Part shown: piece after piece, positions 19,611 through 31,673 of the stretch | Layout of the letters: every line of letters starts with the position of its first letter | How positions within the stretch are numbered: the stretch's first letter is position 1 | Made by a program: the position numbers and the translations under genes | The notes under the pieces: model-generated | Database searches by the model: none | Told to the model about the DNA's origin: nothing | The model's input: only the letters and a program-made list of their open reading frames with translations | Source of the DNA: Lactobacillus bombicola | GTDB taxonomy: Bacteria > Bacillota > Bacilli > Lactobacillales > Lactobacillaceae | Reading direction: 5' to 3' | DNA: 64,000 nt | Assembly (NCBI RefSeq): GCF_900112665.1 | Contig: NZ_FOMN01000002.1 | Span: 124,001-188,000, forward strand

Positions 19611-20960
19611 TTATAAATTAATTTGTGATTTTTTTTGCATTTTTGTTTCACTAACTGCTGTATAAAGTAAAAAAACAAGTGCTAGAATTGATGCACCATA
19701 TAAGACAGTATTACTTGCTAGCCAACCAAATTTTGCAACTAAAATACCAATCAGTGCTGTAGCTAAAGATTCACCAAAAATATATTGGAAAAAGCCCATA
19801 AAGCCAGTAGATGCTCCCACAGCAAATTTAGGGACAACTTCATTAATCATTAATCCAACCAAAGTCAATGGTGCATAAATCAAATTGCCCATGATTATTA
19901 AAGCGGCAATAATTAAAGTATGATTATTATTAAAAAAATAAATCGTTAAACAAATTAATGTGCCAAGCACACAAAAAATTGAAACTAATGCTCGTCGACC
20001 CTTTAAAGCATCTGAAATAGCACCCATAATGATTACACCTGGAACAGATGCTAATTCAAAAATACCAATTAACCATTTTGCATTTGCAGGATCAAAGCCC
20101 TTATTTTGAACTAAATAAGCGGGAATCCAGCTTTGAATACCATACCTAACTAAATAAAGTGACATCGAAGTTAATGTTACAGCCCAAACTAGTTTATTTT
20201 TTAAAATATACTTAATAAAAATTTGGCCAACATTCAAGTCAGTTTGATCAGAAGTTGAAATTTGCCCATCGTTTAGAATAACTCGATCATCCGTATAAGT
20301 TGCAATATCTGGGAGTCCAACAACTTTTGGTCGATCTGCTCCTAAAACTAGGATTAATATACAAAGCACAAATGAAACAGCTGATGCCGTATAAAAGACA
20401 GCTGCAATTGAACCAGAAAATAAAAAAACAGCCAGTTGAACAATTGCTACACAAATAAAGGAGCCAGCATTATGGGCTGACGACCAAATCGAATACATTG
20501 TGCCTCGCATTCGTGGCCCCCACCAAAGTTGAATCATTTTTTGGCATGCAGCAGCCCCCATTCCCTGCGTTATTGCCATTATAAACATCAATGCCATCAT
20601 GATGTATAAGTTGCGGGTCGACCCTAAAAAGATATTTATAAATGCTGATAATAACAAGCCAACCATTAGGTAGCGATTGGCATCACATTTATCAGCTAAT
20701 ACCCCCATAAATAGCTTAGCTACACCATAACCAATTCCAAAACAAGATAAAATCAACCCAACATTAGCAGTTGTAAAGTGATATGCTTTCATAATGTCAT
20801 TTTGTTCAGCTGTAAAAACTAGACGAATAATATAGTAACCAATATAACCTATGCAAGTAGCTAACAAGACACCTAATTGATGCCATCTGTAGGTCTTGGC
20901 AATTTTTTCTGGTGGTATTTGCTCCTCCTTATCTGGTTGTTTTAAAAGCCAACTAATCAT
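19611..20960 (-). CDS. MFS organophosphate:phosphate antiporter (UhpT/GlpT-like)
   Basis: A 12-helix transporter of the organophosphate/phosphate antiporter family, which exchanges sugar phosphates or glycerol-3-phosphate for inorganic phosphate. Family marks are the TYRWHQLGVLLATCIGYIGY N-terminus, FGIGYGVAKLFMGVLADK and QGMGAAACQKMIQLWWGPRMRG-type loop. I choose ATG at 20960 (MISWLLKQPDKEE), since GGGGG lies 7 bases before it; upstream ATGs at 20966 and 20981 sit on or before that site. This gives 449 residues. The substrate is not decided by sequence, with hexose phosphate and glycerol-3-phosphate the leading options. Confidence 0.85.
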   Translation of the reverse strand: MISWLLKQPDKEEQIPPEKIAKTYRWHQLGVLLATCIGYIGYYIIRLVFTAEQNDIMKAYHFTTANVGLILSCFGIGYGVAKLFMGVLADKCDANRYLMVGLLLSAFINIFLGSTRNLYIMMALMFIMAITQGMGAAACQKMIQLWWGPRMRGTMYSIWSSAHNAGSFICVAIVQLAVFLFSGSIAAVFYTASAVSFVLCILILVLGADRPKVVGLPDIATYTDDRVILNDGQISTSDQTDLNVGQIFIKYILKNKLVWAVTLTSMSLYLVRYGIQSWIPAYLVQNKGFDPANAKWLIGIFELASVPGVIIMGAISDALKGRRALVSIFCVLGTLICLTIYFFNNNHTLIIAALIIMGNLIYAPLTLVGLMINEVVPKFAVGASTGFMGFFQYIFGESLATALIGILVAKFGWLASNTVLYGASILALVFLLYTAVSETKMQKKSQINL

Positions 20961-21031
20961 TATCATTCCCCCTTTCATCACTTATGATAGCACTTTCTTA
21001 TTAAGGACAACATTTATTTTTTAGTAATTAA

Positions 21032-21059
21032 AAAAGCTCTAGTTTAAACTAGAGCTTTT
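21032..21059. terminator. Terminator of glmU
   Basis: Perfect 14-bp palindrome AAAAGCTCTAGTTT/AAACTAGAGCTTTT, 5 bases after the glmU stop; A/T ends suit both strands. Confidence 0.85.
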
Positions 21060-21064
21060 AGCGT

Positions 21065-22450
21065 TTACTGCCAATTGGGATCATTAGCTAAAGGAAGCCT
21101 ATGCCAATAATTAGGTTTATTTACTTGTTTACCGCGAGCGATTGCCATATCATATTGACTAACATCTTTAGTTATAGTTGAATCAGCGGCTATAAAAGCA
21201 TGATCAGCCACATTTACTGGAGCAACCAATGTCGAGCCTGAGCCAATAAAAGATCGGTTACCAACGGTTGTATGATCCTTTTGCACACCATCGTAGTTAG
21301 CAAAAATTGTCCCACAACCTACATTGACATCTTTACCCAAAGTAGCATCACCCACATAAGTCAAATGACCAACTTTAGAATTCTGCCCAATTTCAGCATT
21401 TTTAACCTCAACAAAGTTACCAATATGAACGCCTGCTTCGATAATAGAATTGGTGCGTAGATGTGAGTTAGGACCTATATCACTATGATCGGCCATTTTT
21501 GCTCCTTCAATAGTTGACGAAGTAATAGTCACCTTATTGCTAATTTGAGAATCAATGATACGCGAACCAGCAGTAATTAAACAATTATTACCGATTACTG
21601 TCTTACCTTTAATTACGACATTACCCTCAATTACGGTGTCACTACCAATTTTTACATCTGCATCAATATAGGCAGTATCTGGATCAACAAAAGTGACCCC
21701 TTCTCGCATATGCTGCTCATTAATTCTTTTTTGCATAATTTTAGTAGCTTGTGCTAAAGCTATGCGGTCATTTACCCCTATGCTTTCACTAAAGTCATGC
21801 ATTTTATAAGCACCAATACGCTGATTATTATTACGCAGAATTTCTAATACATCAGTTAAGTAGTATTCACCTTGTGCATTATCGTTAGTTACCTGCTTAA
21901 GGGCACTAAAAAGCTGCTTATTATCAAAGCAAAAGACACCTGTATTGATTTCTTTAATTTTCAATTCTTCAGGACTACCATCTTTTTGTTCTACAATCCG
22001 TAAAACATTATCTTGTTCATCCCGAATAATTCGACCATAACCATATGGATTAGGTGCTTGTGCTGTTAAAACAGTAGCAGCATTACCTTTATTTTGATGG
22101 TAGTCAAACAACTTTTGTAAAGTCTTACTTGTAAAAAGTGGAGTATCTCCTGTAATTACTAAGGTAGCGCCGTCCTCTTGAGCTAACTGCTTTTCTGCTG
22201 TTAAAACTGCATCGCCCGTGCCTAACTGTTTTTTTTGTAAAACAAACTCAGATTTCCCAGCTAAAACAGTTTTTACTTTTTCTGCTCCATTACCAACTAC
22301 TGTAACTATTTTATCTGGTTCTATTGCTTGAGCTGCTTCAACTACATGTTCGACCATTGATTTTCCACAAACTTGATGCAAAACTTTATATAGCTTTGAC
22401 TTCATTCGTGTACCCTTACCGGCTGCAAGTACAACTACAAATTTTTTCAT
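21065..22450 (-). CDS. glmU: Bifunctional N-acetylglucosamine-1-phosphate uridyltransferase / glucosamine-1-phosphate acetyltransferase
   Basis: Makes UDP-GlcNAc, the substrate of MurA, in two steps. The N-terminal pyrophosphorylase domain has [19 protein letters not shown] and GTGDAV; the C-terminal left-handed beta-helix (about 250-440) shows hexapeptide repeats and the acetyltransferase His region GHLTYVGDA. Length 461 is complete. It precedes prs in many Firmicutes, but here four genes lie between. It follows purR with a 61-base gap and may be cotranscribed with it. Confidence 0.97.
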   Translation of the reverse strand: MKKFVVVLAAGKGTRMKSKLYKVLHQVCGKSMVEHVVEAAQAIEPDKIVTVVGNGAEKVKTVLAGKSEFVLQKKQLGTGDAVLTAEKQLAQEDGATLVITGDTPLFTSKTLQKLFDYHQNKGNAATVLTAQAPNPYGYGRIIRDEQDNVLRIVEQKDGSPEELKIKEINTGVFCFDNKQLFSALKQVTNDNAQGEYYLTDVLEILRNNNQRIGAYKMHDFSESIGVNDRIALAQATKIMQKRINEQHMREGVTFVDPDTAYIDADVKIGSDTVIEGNVVIKGKTVIGNNCLITAGSRIIDSQISNKVTITSSTIEGAKMADHSDIGPNSHLRTNSIIEAGVHIGNFVEVKNAEIGQNSKVGHLTYVGDATLGKDVNVGCGTIFANYDGVQKDHTTVGNRSFIGSGSTLVAPVNVADHAFIAADSTITKDVSQYDMAIARGKQVNKPNYWHRLPLANDPNWQ

Positions 22451-22511
22451 TAAATTCAGCCTCTTTTATATTCTTAAGTTACTACCATATTTTAACATAT
22501 CATTTTATATG

Positions 22512-23342
22512 CTAAAAGCGGTTAAAGTTAGTATGTCCAAGTAGTGTACCGGGTTCAGCTACAATTATCTTTTGCTTATCATTTACATCTTTTATCCTAA
22601 TTAAAGATAAGTGTCCCTCAATTACTTTTTCATCATCAAAGTCCGCTTCACATAAAACACAAATTCCAGCAATATTACTATTAAACTCTTTTACTAACTG
22701 TCTCATCCCCGTCAAGGTACCACCAGCCATCATAAAATCATCTACTAGTAAGACATTTGAATTTTCTTTTAAAGCTCTAGTGGGAAGTTCCATTTTGGAA
22801 ACACGATCAAGCGAAGAAGAAATATAATTAACGGAGACAGTAGCTCCTTCAGTTACCTTTGACCGCTTGCGGGCTGTAATAAATGGTACATTCAAATACC
22901 GTGCAACTGCTTGAGCTAATGATATTCCCTTAGTCTCGATTGTCATTACCACATCAATATTGGAATAAGCATAACGAGTAGCAATTATTTTCCCAATTTT
23001 ATCTAAGTCTTGTGGATTACCTAAAATATCTGAAAGATAAACAAAACCACCTGCTAAAATTCGTTCTGAACTTTCAATTCTTTTAGCCAAGTCTTGTAAA
23101 TATTGGGTAACATTTTTTTTACCCCAAAACGGAATATACCTTACTCCTCCAGCAGCTCCAGCAACTGTTTCTAAAATACCATCTTGATTATCAGCCAAAG
23201 TATGCTTTAAAATAGTTAAATCCTCAGAAATTGATGACTTAGCGGCTCCATAGCGCGTTGCAAAAAAAGGTAATGAAATCAGATTGTGTGGTCGCTCCAT
23301 TAAATATTTCGTCATATCAACTAGTCTTTCTGAACGTTTCAT
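22512..23342 (-). CDS. purR: Purine operon repressor
   Basis: PurR of the Bacillus type represses purine synthesis and transport genes unless PRPP is high. The 276 residues contain an N-terminal winged helix (RSERLVDMTKYLMERPHNL) and a phosphoribosyltransferase-fold effector domain with the PRPP motif LLVDDFMMAGGT. Gram-positive PurR is not catalytic. GAGAGGA precedes the ATG. No convincing PurBox is visible just upstream. The gene order veg-purR-glmU is the usual Firmicutes one. Confidence 0.95.
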   Translation of the reverse strand: MKRSERLVDMTKYLMERPHNLISLPFFATRYGAAKSSISEDLTILKHTLADNQDGILETVAGAAGGVRYIPFWGKKNVTQYLQDLAKRIESSERILAGGFVYLSDILGNPQDLDKIGKIIATRYAYSNIDVVMTIETKGISLAQAVARYLNVPFITARKRSKVTEGATVSVNYISSSLDRVSKMELPTRALKENSNVLLVDDFMMAGGTLTGMRQLVKEFNSNIAGICVLCEADFDDEKVIEGHLSLIRIKDVNDKQKIIVAEPGTLLGHTNFNRF

Positions 23343-23388
23343 AAATTATCCTCTCTAATGTTTACTTTTTCTACTATACTCTGAACCA

Positions 23389-23424
23389 CAAAAAAAGGCA
23401 CTAACATTTTAAAATGTTACTACC
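23389..23424 (-). terminator. Intrinsic terminator of veg
   Basis: Stem around the palindrome AACATTTTAAAATGTT (23403-23418), extended by GG/CC ends, followed on the minus strand by seven T. It lies between veg and purR, which then needs its own promoter. Confidence 0.75.
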
Positions 23425-23452
23425 AAAAAATTATTTTTACTTTTTACTGTAA

Positions 23453-23707
23453 CTATTCCGTCACATCATCGAACTTTAAAGTGATGTTTTTGGTTAACAA
23501 GTCGGTATAACTATATGAGACATGCTCAAAATTATTCTGATCTTGATCTAAGTCAACCACAAAAACTGCTGGAAATGTTTCCCGCAAAATTCCCCGTCTC
23601 TTAGTAACCTTCTTCCGACCTGCTCTTGCAACCACAGTTAATGAATCACCCAAATGTGAATCCAATTTTTGCTTAATGGTAATAATTGATGTTGGCACTG
23701 ATAACAA
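23453..23707 (-). CDS. veg: Veg family protein
   Basis: 84 residues, the normal Veg size, with the conserved core SIITIKQKLDSHLGDSLTVVARAGRKKVTKRRG. In Bacillus subtilis Veg affects biofilm gene expression and is highly transcribed; the molecular role is not settled. It lies between rsmA and purR, the standard neighbourhood, with its own terminator downstream. The protein is small, basic and soluble. Confidence 0.93.
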   Translation of the reverse strand: MLSVPTSIITIKQKLDSHLGDSLTVVARAGRKKVTKRRGILRETFPAVFVVDLDQDQNNFEHVSYSYTDLLTKNITLKFDDVTE

Positions 23708-23780
23708 CTCCTTTGGGGGAATTCTACCATGTTATCATTATTTTTTCAATCATTTTTAAAGCTAAATCCGAATATTTTGG

Positions 23781-24668
23781 TTAATTTTTAATTGGTATGG
23801 CTCGGGCTAGGTCGACAAACTGGTCAATCGTCAATTGTTCTGGTCTAGTATGTAAGTCAACACCCAAGTTACTAATCAGTGCTTCCCGTTGGAAGGTATT
23901 AGGAATTAAAGTTTTTAAATTATTATTTAATGTTTTGCGTCTTTGGGCAAAACAACATTTGACTACCCGATTAAAATGTTTAATATTACCAACATCTGTT
24001 TTTTTAGGCAAAGGCTGCAAAACAACTACACTAGAATCAACCTTAGGTCTTGGAATGAAAGACTTGCTTTTTACCTGTAAGGCAAGGTTTACTTTCATTT
24101 GCGTTTGGACAGAGATTGTAAGTGGACCATATTCTTTAGTAGCTGGATGCGCACTAAGCCGCTCGGCTACTTCTTTTTGCATCATTAAAGTTAAACTGGA
24201 AAAATTTAACTTTGTATCATTTAAAAAGAAAATAATTGGCGTCGTAATATAATATGGCAAATTTGCCACTACTTTAACTGGTTGAGTTAAATCAAAAAAA
24301 TCCGCCAAATCAGTAGCAAAATCCGCCTTTAAGATATCCTTAATCATAAGCTTAAAGCGCTCTTTTATCGGGACACCATTGATTTTTGCAGGTAATTCAT
24401 TTTGTAAAATTTCGGGCAAAGTTTCGTCGACTTCATAGGCAAAGACTTTTGCCCCTGCCAATAGTAATTGTTCAGTTAATGAACCTATTCCTGGACCAAT
24501 TTCAATTACTTGATCATTGGACTTAATCTCTGCGGCTTGAACAATTCCTTCGAGAGCATCTAAGTCAACCAAAAAATTTTGGCCGAGATTTTTCTTAGCT
24601 CGTAAAAAATAACGATTAATAATGGCTTGGGTTCTTACACTTGAACCAATTGGCATATCACTATTCAT
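23781..24668 (-). CDS. rsmA: 16S rRNA (adenine1518/1519-N6)-dimethyltransferase
   Basis: Dimethylates two adjacent adenines in helix 45 of 16S rRNA using SAM (KsgA). The 295 residues include [11 protein letters not shown], the SAM-binding [16 protein letters not shown] and the catalytic [10 protein letters not shown] (motif IV). GGAGG lies 6 bases before ATG at 24668, so that start is kept. It overlaps the end of rnmV by 8 bases in the metG-tatD-rnmV-rsmA operon. Loss of this enzyme gives kasugamycin resistance in other bacteria. Confidence 0.97.
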   Translation of the reverse strand: MNSDMPIGSSVRTQAIINRYFLRAKKNLGQNFLVDLDALEGIVQAAEIKSNDQVIEIGPGIGSLTEQLLLAGAKVFAYEVDETLPEILQNELPAKINGVPIKERFKLMIKDILKADFATDLADFFDLTQPVKVVANLPYYITTPIIFFLNDTKLNFSSLTLMMQKEVAERLSAHPATKEYGPLTISVQTQMKVNLALQVKSKSFIPRPKVDSSVVVLQPLPKKTDVGNIKHFNRVVKCCFAQRRKTLNNNLKTLIPNTFQREALISNLGVDLHTRPEQLTIDQFVDLARAIPIKN

Positions 24669-25227
24669 TATTAACCTCCTCTACTACTTTCTCAAGTTGA
24701 GCACTAGTTACCCCAAAAGTTTGTAACCGTTTATAAAATTGTTGTGCATTCCCGTAACCTATTCGCAATTTAATTCCTACTTTTTCCCGTAATTTACGCG
24801 AATTTAAGTCACTAGCTAAACCTAATTTTCGATATATTGCTCTAGTCAAATCACTGCTTTGCATTTTACTTTCATGTAAATCACTCAAAGCTGTAGTCAG
24901 CGTAGCCTTTGAGGCATGCTCAACTCCTAACGAATTTCCTTTTTTACGTGGTCGACCTTCTTGACGAGTGATAAATGCTTGCTTCGCGTTTGGCACTACT
25001 TCAGTAACCAACCGTCTAATCCGTTCTCCGTTTAAATCAGGATCAGTTAAAACAATTATATCGCGCTTTTTAGCTAATTCTTTTAATTCTACTAAAACGG
25101 CATCTGGCACATCGGAACCATTTGTTTCGATTGTTTCAATTCCCGGGAAAAATTGTTTTAACCTAATTGTGTCATCTTTTCCTTCAACAACAACTACTGC
25201 ATTAAAATGTTTTTTAGTTAAGCCCAT
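24661..25227 (-). CDS. rnmV: Ribonuclease M5
   Basis: Matures the ends of 5S rRNA in low-GC Gram-positives. The 188 residues carry an N-terminal TOPRIM domain ([14 protein letters not shown] with the catalytic Glu; [14 protein letters not shown] with the acidic pair) and the C-terminal DUF4093 region. It overlaps tatD by 14 bases upstream and rsmA by 8 bases downstream, showing translational coupling; rRNA processing and rRNA methylation are thus coexpressed. Confidence 0.96.
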   Translation of the reverse strand: MGLTKKHFNAVVVVEGKDDTIRLKQFFPGIETIETNGSDVPDAVLVELKELAKKRDIIVLTDPDLNGERIRRLVTEVVPNAKQAFITRQEGRPRKKGNSLGVEHASKATLTTALSDLHESKMQSSDLTRAIYRKLGLASDLNSRKLREKVGIKLRIGYGNAQQFYKRLQTFGVTSAQLEKVVEEVNNE

Positions 25228-25980
25228 AAATCCTCATTGTATTAGCATAAGTTGCTTGAGCAACCTCTTGTATTGGTATATCTTTCAATTCAGCAATAGC
25301 TTGTGCAACATAATAAACGTTACCCGGCTCATTTTGCTTGCCTCTGTATGGCTTAGGTGTCAAAAATGGTGCATCCGTTTCAATCAGTAACCGATCTAGT
25401 GGAGTATTTTTGACAGATTCATGCACCTGCGTCGCTTTAGTAAAAGACGCCACACCTGAATAGGAGAAGTTAACATTTAAAGCTAAAAACTTTGCTAACC
25501 ATTCAACACTGCCATTAAAACTATGCAAGACTGCACCATATTCTAGATTACTATGCTGGAGAATTTCGTAACAATCCGCAAAAGCGTCACGCGTATGGAC
25601 ATCAACTGGCATTTTTAATTCATGTGCAACCTCAATTTGTCGAGCAAATACCTCTTTTTGCTTTTCTCGCGGCGTTTCATCCCAATAATAGTCGAGCCCA
25701 ATCTCTCCCATCGCTACCACACCAGGAGTTTGCAACTGCTCAATTAATAAATCTTCAGCCTTTTGATTATAAGCTTTAGCAATATCAGGACAATAGCCAA
25801 CCATTGCGTAAACTTGATCAAAACGCTGGCTTAAGGCAATTGCTTGTTGGTTAAAAGTAGGGTCTTGACCAGCACAAATTACTTTGGTTACCCCTAATTT
25901 ATGTGCACGTTCAAGGTAAAACTCTTCTTTTCCTTGAAAAGGTTTGTCTTGTAAATGGGTGTGATTATCAATTAATTCCA

Positions 25981-25981
<1 letters not shown>
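25214..25981 (-). CDS. tatD: TatD family metal-dependent DNase
   Basis: The 255 residues form a TIM-barrel metallohydrolase with the metal ligands in NHTHLQ (HxH), GEIGLDYYW (Glu), VDVHTRDA (His) and LIETDAPFLTP (Asp). TatD proteins are 3'-5' exonucleases or DNases in DNA repair or cell-death nucleic acid turnover. The start shares one base with the metG stop (25981). It lies in the metG-tatD-rnmV-rsmA operon conserved across Firmicutes. Confidence 0.95.
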
Positions 25982-27984
<2,003 letters not shown>

Positions 27985-28013
27985 TCATTATATTATATAA
28001 TACTACACCAACA

Positions 28014-28045
28014 AAAAAGAGAATTCCTCCTGGAATTCCCTTTTT
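28014..28045 (-). terminator. Intrinsic terminator of mgtA
   Basis: GAATTCC-TCCT-GGAATTC at 28021-28038, extended by AAAAAG/CTTTTT flanks, with T-run on the minus strand. It lies 19 bases after the mgtA stop. Confidence 0.85.
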
Positions 28046-28063
28046 AACCTTTAGCCATATTTT

Positions 28064-30754
28064 TTAAATTAGAAATTTTTCATCTTTTAAGTAAAAATGC
28101 TTTACCAAAGTCGTCAGTAAGATATAAAGGATTAAAATTCCTAAAATAATCCACATAAAGCTTAATGGCATCTTACCAAAACCAAGCTTACCTGCTAAAG
28201 AGGAAAATGGAATCAATGTTCCGATAATCCCAGCACCGAAAGTAGACAAGACAACGGTGGTTGTAGCATGTTGCTTAATAAACGGCAAGCGCTGGTCACG
28301 CAAGGCATGAATAACCATTTCTTGCGTCCACAGTGATTCAATAAACCACCCCGTATGGAATAAGGCTATAAAAGCTATTTTTTGACTAGGGCTAATTGCA
28401 TTAAAGCTACCACCAACTAAATACGGACAAATTATAAAGTATAATAAGCCAAATGTTAGAATATCAAAAACTGAAGAAGTTGGACCAAAGTAAAACATAA
28501 ATTTTGGTAATTTCTTAGTCGACCAAATTCGTGGCTCTTTGAGATAATCATCAGACATTTCATCAAATGGTAATGATAAGCAACTAGTTCCATATAATAA
28601 ATCTAAAACCAATAGTTGCAAGGGCAGCATTGGTAAAAATGGTAAAAATGAGGACGCAACTAGAATCGATAAAATATTACCAAAGTTTGAAGATAGGGTA
28701 ATCTTAATGTATTTAGTAGTATTACCAAAGACTTTACGTCCAATTCTAACCCCTGTTTCTAAGACATTCATATCCTTATGTAGCAAAATGATATCGGCTG
28801 ATTCTTTCGCAATATCTACAGCTGTATCTACTGAAATTGAAACATCTGCCGCTTTCATTGCTGGTGCATCATTAATACCGTCACCCATGTAGCCTACTGT
28901 ATGACCATTTTGTTTCAACAAGTTGATAATCTTAGTTTTGTCTTCTGGTGATAACTTCACAAAAATATTACATTCTTCTACCATCTTTGCCAATTCATCC
29001 GGTTTTTTCCCTTCTAAATCAGCCCCAGAGTAAACCGTATCTACATTTAAACCTACTTGCAAACCAATTGTTCGCGTAACTGCTTCATTATCGCCAGTTA
29101 AAATTTTAACTGTAATACCGTCTTCTTTAAGCTTTGCCAAAGCCGCTTTGGCACTTTCCTTTGGGGGATCAAGAAAGGCTAAGAAGCCACATAATATCAA
29201 GTTTTCTTCATCTTTAACAGAAAATTCTCCCACAGGAGCTGGATTACGCTTATAACCCAACATGATAACCCGCAATCCATCGCTATTCATTTCGTTAACT
29301 TTTTCCATTACTTTTTGTTTACGTTCTGGCGTTAGCGGTAAAATTTGCCCATCGACTTCAATTTTAGTGGCAACAGCCATCATCTCTTCAGAAGCGCCTT
29401 TAGTTACTAGCAAGTGTTCGCCATGTTCAAGATCAGCATTTTCAACGACTACACTCATTCTTCTTCTAGAAAAATCAAACGGAATTTCATCAATCTTATT
29501 ATAATCACGTTGAATTTCATTAATATCTAATTCATCACCAGCTGCTTCAATGATTGCTTTATCAATCAAATTTTTCATTCCAGTCTGGTAATATGAGTTA
29601 AGATAACCTAATTCTAAAATATGAGGATTTTCATGTAAATTTAAATCATAGTGCCGTTCTAAAACCACTTTATCTTGAGTCAAAGTTCCTGTTTTATCAG
29701 TACACAAAATATCGGCTGAGCCAAAATTTTGAATCGAATTCATCTTTTTAACAATTGTGCCCTTTTTGGACATTTCAATTGAACCTTTGACTAAATTAGT
29801 TGTCACAATTACAGGCAGCATTTCTGGCGTCAACCCAACTGCAGTTGCAATTGAAAAAATTAAGGCATTAACCCAATCTCCCTTAGTTAAACCATTAATA
29901 ATAAAAACCAATGGGGCAATAATAGCCGTCATAATTATTAATAGCTTAGACACATTTTTAATTCCCACATCAAATGCAGTGTTTTTTACATCTTGATTTG
30001 AAATATCATGTGCCAGCTTGCCGAACATTGTCCGCTCACCTGTAGCAAATACAACACCAAGTCCAGATCCAGAAACAATCGTTGTCCCTTCATAAAGAAT
30101 ATTTGGGTAATCTAAATAATCACGATCTGCGCCAATTTTAGGTTTCTTGGTTGCAATTTTTTCAACTGGATTCGATTCTCCATTTAATGAACTCGATGAG
30201 CAAAATAAATCTTTACTCGTTAAAAGACGCATATCAGCCGGAACCATATCACCAGCTGCAAGCCGAATTACATCACCAACTACCACTTCACTAGTATCAA
30301 TTTCTTGATCCTTACCGTCTCTAATAATGTCAGTTGTAATTGAAACCATCTTTAAGAGTGAATCAACAGCATTTGATGATCTGATATTCTGAATGAAATT
30401 AGTTATCCCTGAAATAAAGACCATCGTTAACATAATTATTACCGTTGTTAAATCTTTTTCACCGGCTGGAACAAAAATATAATCGGTACATAATGATAAA
30501 AATGCTAAAACAATTAATACTAAACTAAAAGGAGTAATAAAAGCTTCTGTCAAAAAATGCAATTTAGAATTATGTTTGTTAGACGTAATTGTATTTGCAC
30601 CATATTCTTCTCTATTGCGAACAGCTTGTTCACTTGTTAACCCATCACTGCTAGTATGTAGTCGTGCTAGTGTCTCAGTTCTACTTTCCTTAGCAATACT
30701 TTTAACCAGCTCCAAATCTTGGTTAGTAGCTGATTCATTGGCTTTTTTCAACAT
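28064..30754 (-). CDS. mgtA: Magnesium-translocating P-type ATPase
   Basis: Imports Mg2+ at the cost of ATP (P3B-type ATPase). Motifs in order: A-domain loop LNGESNPVEK (TGES becomes NGES), phosphorylation site CTDKTGTLTQDK, KGASEE, GDGINDAPAMKAADV, and C-terminal membrane helices. I choose the ATG near 30754 (MLKKANESATNQ), which follows AAGGAG by 9 bases and gives about 896 residues. The longer frame to a TTG at 30844 runs through the riboswitch expression platform and is not real coding sequence. An M-box riboswitch in the leader gives control by Mg2+. Confidence 0.94.
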   Translation of the reverse strand: MLKKANESATNQDLELVKSIAKESRTETLARLHTSSDGLTSEQAVRNREEYGANTITSNKHNSKLHFLTEAFITPFSLVLIVLAFLSLCTDYIFVPAGEKDLTTVIIMLTMVFISGITNFIQNIRSSNAVDSLLKMVSITTDIIRDGKDQEIDTSEVVVGDVIRLAAGDMVPADMRLLTSKDLFCSSSSLNGESNPVEKIATKKPKIGADRDYLDYPNILYEGTTIVSGSGLGVVFATGERTMFGKLAHDISNQDVKNTAFDVGIKNVSKLLIIMTAIIAPLVFIINGLTKGDWVNALIFSIATAVGLTPEMLPVIVTTNLVKGSIEMSKKGTIVKKMNSIQNFGSADILCTDKTGTLTQDKVVLERHYDLNLHENPHILELGYLNSYYQTGMKNLIDKAIIEAAGDELDINEIQRDYNKIDEIPFDFSRRRMSVVVENADLEHGEHLLVTKGASEEMMAVATKIEVDGQILPLTPERKQKVMEKVNEMNSDGLRVIMLGYKRNPAPVGEFSVKDEENLILCGFLAFLDPPKESAKAALAKLKEDGITVKILTGDNEAVTRTIGLQVGLNVDTVYSGADLEGKKPDELAKMVEECNIFVKLSPEDKTKIINLLKQNGHTVGYMGDGINDAPAMKAADVSISVDTAVDIAKESADIILLHKDMNVLETGVRIGRKVFGNTTKYIKITLSSNFGNILSILVASSFLPFLPMLPLQLLVLDLLYGTSCLSLPFDEMSDDYLKEPRIWSTKKLPKFMFYFGPTSSVFDILTFGLLYFIICPYLVGGSFNAISPSQKIAFIALFHTGWFIESLWTQEMVIHALRDQRLPFIKQHATTTVVLSTFGAGIIGTLIPFSSLAGKLGFGKMPLSFMWIILGILILYILLTTLVKHFYLKDEKFLI

Positions 30755-30769
30755 TATTCTCACTCCTTC

Positions 30770-31007
30770 TTTTCCAAAATTCAAACAAACTAAAAGAGAG
30801 CCCCCATCCGCTTCATCCGCTAGGCGCTCCCTCCTTTTAAACAAGGTATTATCAAGTACTCGTCGTTCAGTTTTAACACTACGTGACGTAAGCCTTAAGC
30901 TAGCTATCTGGTTAGCGCCTTAAATCGACGATAACTATTTGACTCATTGGCATCTCTGGATGTTTCTGAGCGATAGCATATGTTCACGTAGGAGTCTCAC
31001 CTAACAG
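30770..31007 (-). promoter_or_regulatory. M-box (ykoK) Mg2+ riboswitch with terminator platform
   Basis: The minus-strand leader contains the M-box core in order: GTTAGGTGAGACTCCTACGT (31006-30987), ATATGCTATCGCTCAGAAAC, CCAGAGATGCCAATGAGTCA, then CGATTTAAGGCGCTAACC. The consensus (TTAGGTGAGGCTCCTA, GCCCAGAAA, GAGACGCCAATGGGTCA) is easily recognised. After it, GGAGCGCC and GGGGCTC form a hairpin with a TTTT-rich tail at about 30835-30775. By analogy, high Mg2+ favours termination before mgtA. Confidence 0.92.
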
Positions 31008-31036
31008 TTTATTTGTTTTATTTAATTAGCAAGTCG

Positions 31037-31065
31037 ATAGTAACACACACGCTTAAGGTGGTCAA
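31037..31065 (-). promoter_or_regulatory. mgtA promoter
   Basis: -35 TTGACC (31060-31065), 17-base spacer, -10 TACTAT (31037-31042), placed about 30 bases before the M-box core. It overlaps the end region of the TPM-domain gene upstream. Confidence 0.85.
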
Positions 31066-31070
31066 TCCTT

Positions 31071-31673
31071 TTACTTATTTTTTATATGTAAATTACTTTT
31101 GAAAAAATACGCTAGGCCAGCAATTACAATAACTAAAGCCATAGCAATCGGCAAAGCCAATCGATGCGGATGAATGACTTGCGCCCGTTCCTTACTAGTT
31201 AAATCATATTTATCAAGGGCATATTGGTAGCGTTGATCAATGGTCGTTGCACAAGCGCGAAAAACAAATCTCAAGCCCTTGTTAAATTCTTTTTTGTCCT
31301 TGCTAAGTAAGGCGGCAGATTGTGATCGGATAATACTTCCCCGCACATCTGCTGTAAAAGCACCATGCAAATCCTTACTAGAATAAATTTGGACATTCCG
31401 CTTTTCTTTTTTGACCCCTACAACGATAAAGACAGTTTTTTTAGCCTTAGCTAAACGATGTGGCGTCAAATCATTTATTCGTTGAACCGTTTGCACCACA
31501 ATCTGAGGTTGCTCACTAGTTTGTAAATACCGCCCATTTTTAGCAACAATTAAATGGCTAGTTTCTTTATCTAACAGGTGACATTCATCCTTAATATTAG
31601 GATCAGAAAATGCGGTCATCGTTAAAAATAGACTAACTAATACAACTATAGAACTTAATTTAGTTTTCAACAT
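31071..31673 (-). CDS. TPM-domain (YgcG-like) membrane protein
   Basis: A 200-residue protein with an N-terminal hydrophobic segment (LSSIVVLVSLFLTMTAF, signal or anchor), an extracytoplasmic TPM-like domain (about 30-165) and one C-terminal membrane helix (LALPIAMALVIVIAGLAYFF). TPM-domain proteins include photosystem repair Psb32/TLP18.3; bacterial roles are unclear. The frame is open to 31787, but MLKTKLSS at 31673 is the likely start, since it overlaps the comEB stop and the upstream part merely lies antisense-frame within comEB. It ends 6 bases before the mgtA -35. Confidence 0.72.
   Translation of the reverse strand: MLKTKLSSIVVLVSLFLTMTAFSDPNIKDECHLLDKETSHLIVAKNGRYLQTSEQPQIVVQTVQRINDLTPHRLAKAKKTVFIVVGVKKEKRNVQIYSSKDLHGAFTADVRGSIIRSQSAALLSKDKKEFNKGLRFVFRACATTIDQRYQYALDKYDLTSKERAQVIHPHRLALPIAMALVIVIAGLAYFFKSNLHIKNK

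Noticed and set aside
23343-23400. Possible PurBox before purR (GGTTCAGAG on the minus strand)
   Set aside because: It matches the CCGAAC core at only five of six positions, lacks the flanking pattern and has no second box.
30755-30844. Longer N-terminus of mgtA from TTG 30844
   Set aside because: The stretch is the expression platform of the M-box riboswitch; a good ribosome site precedes the downstream ATG.
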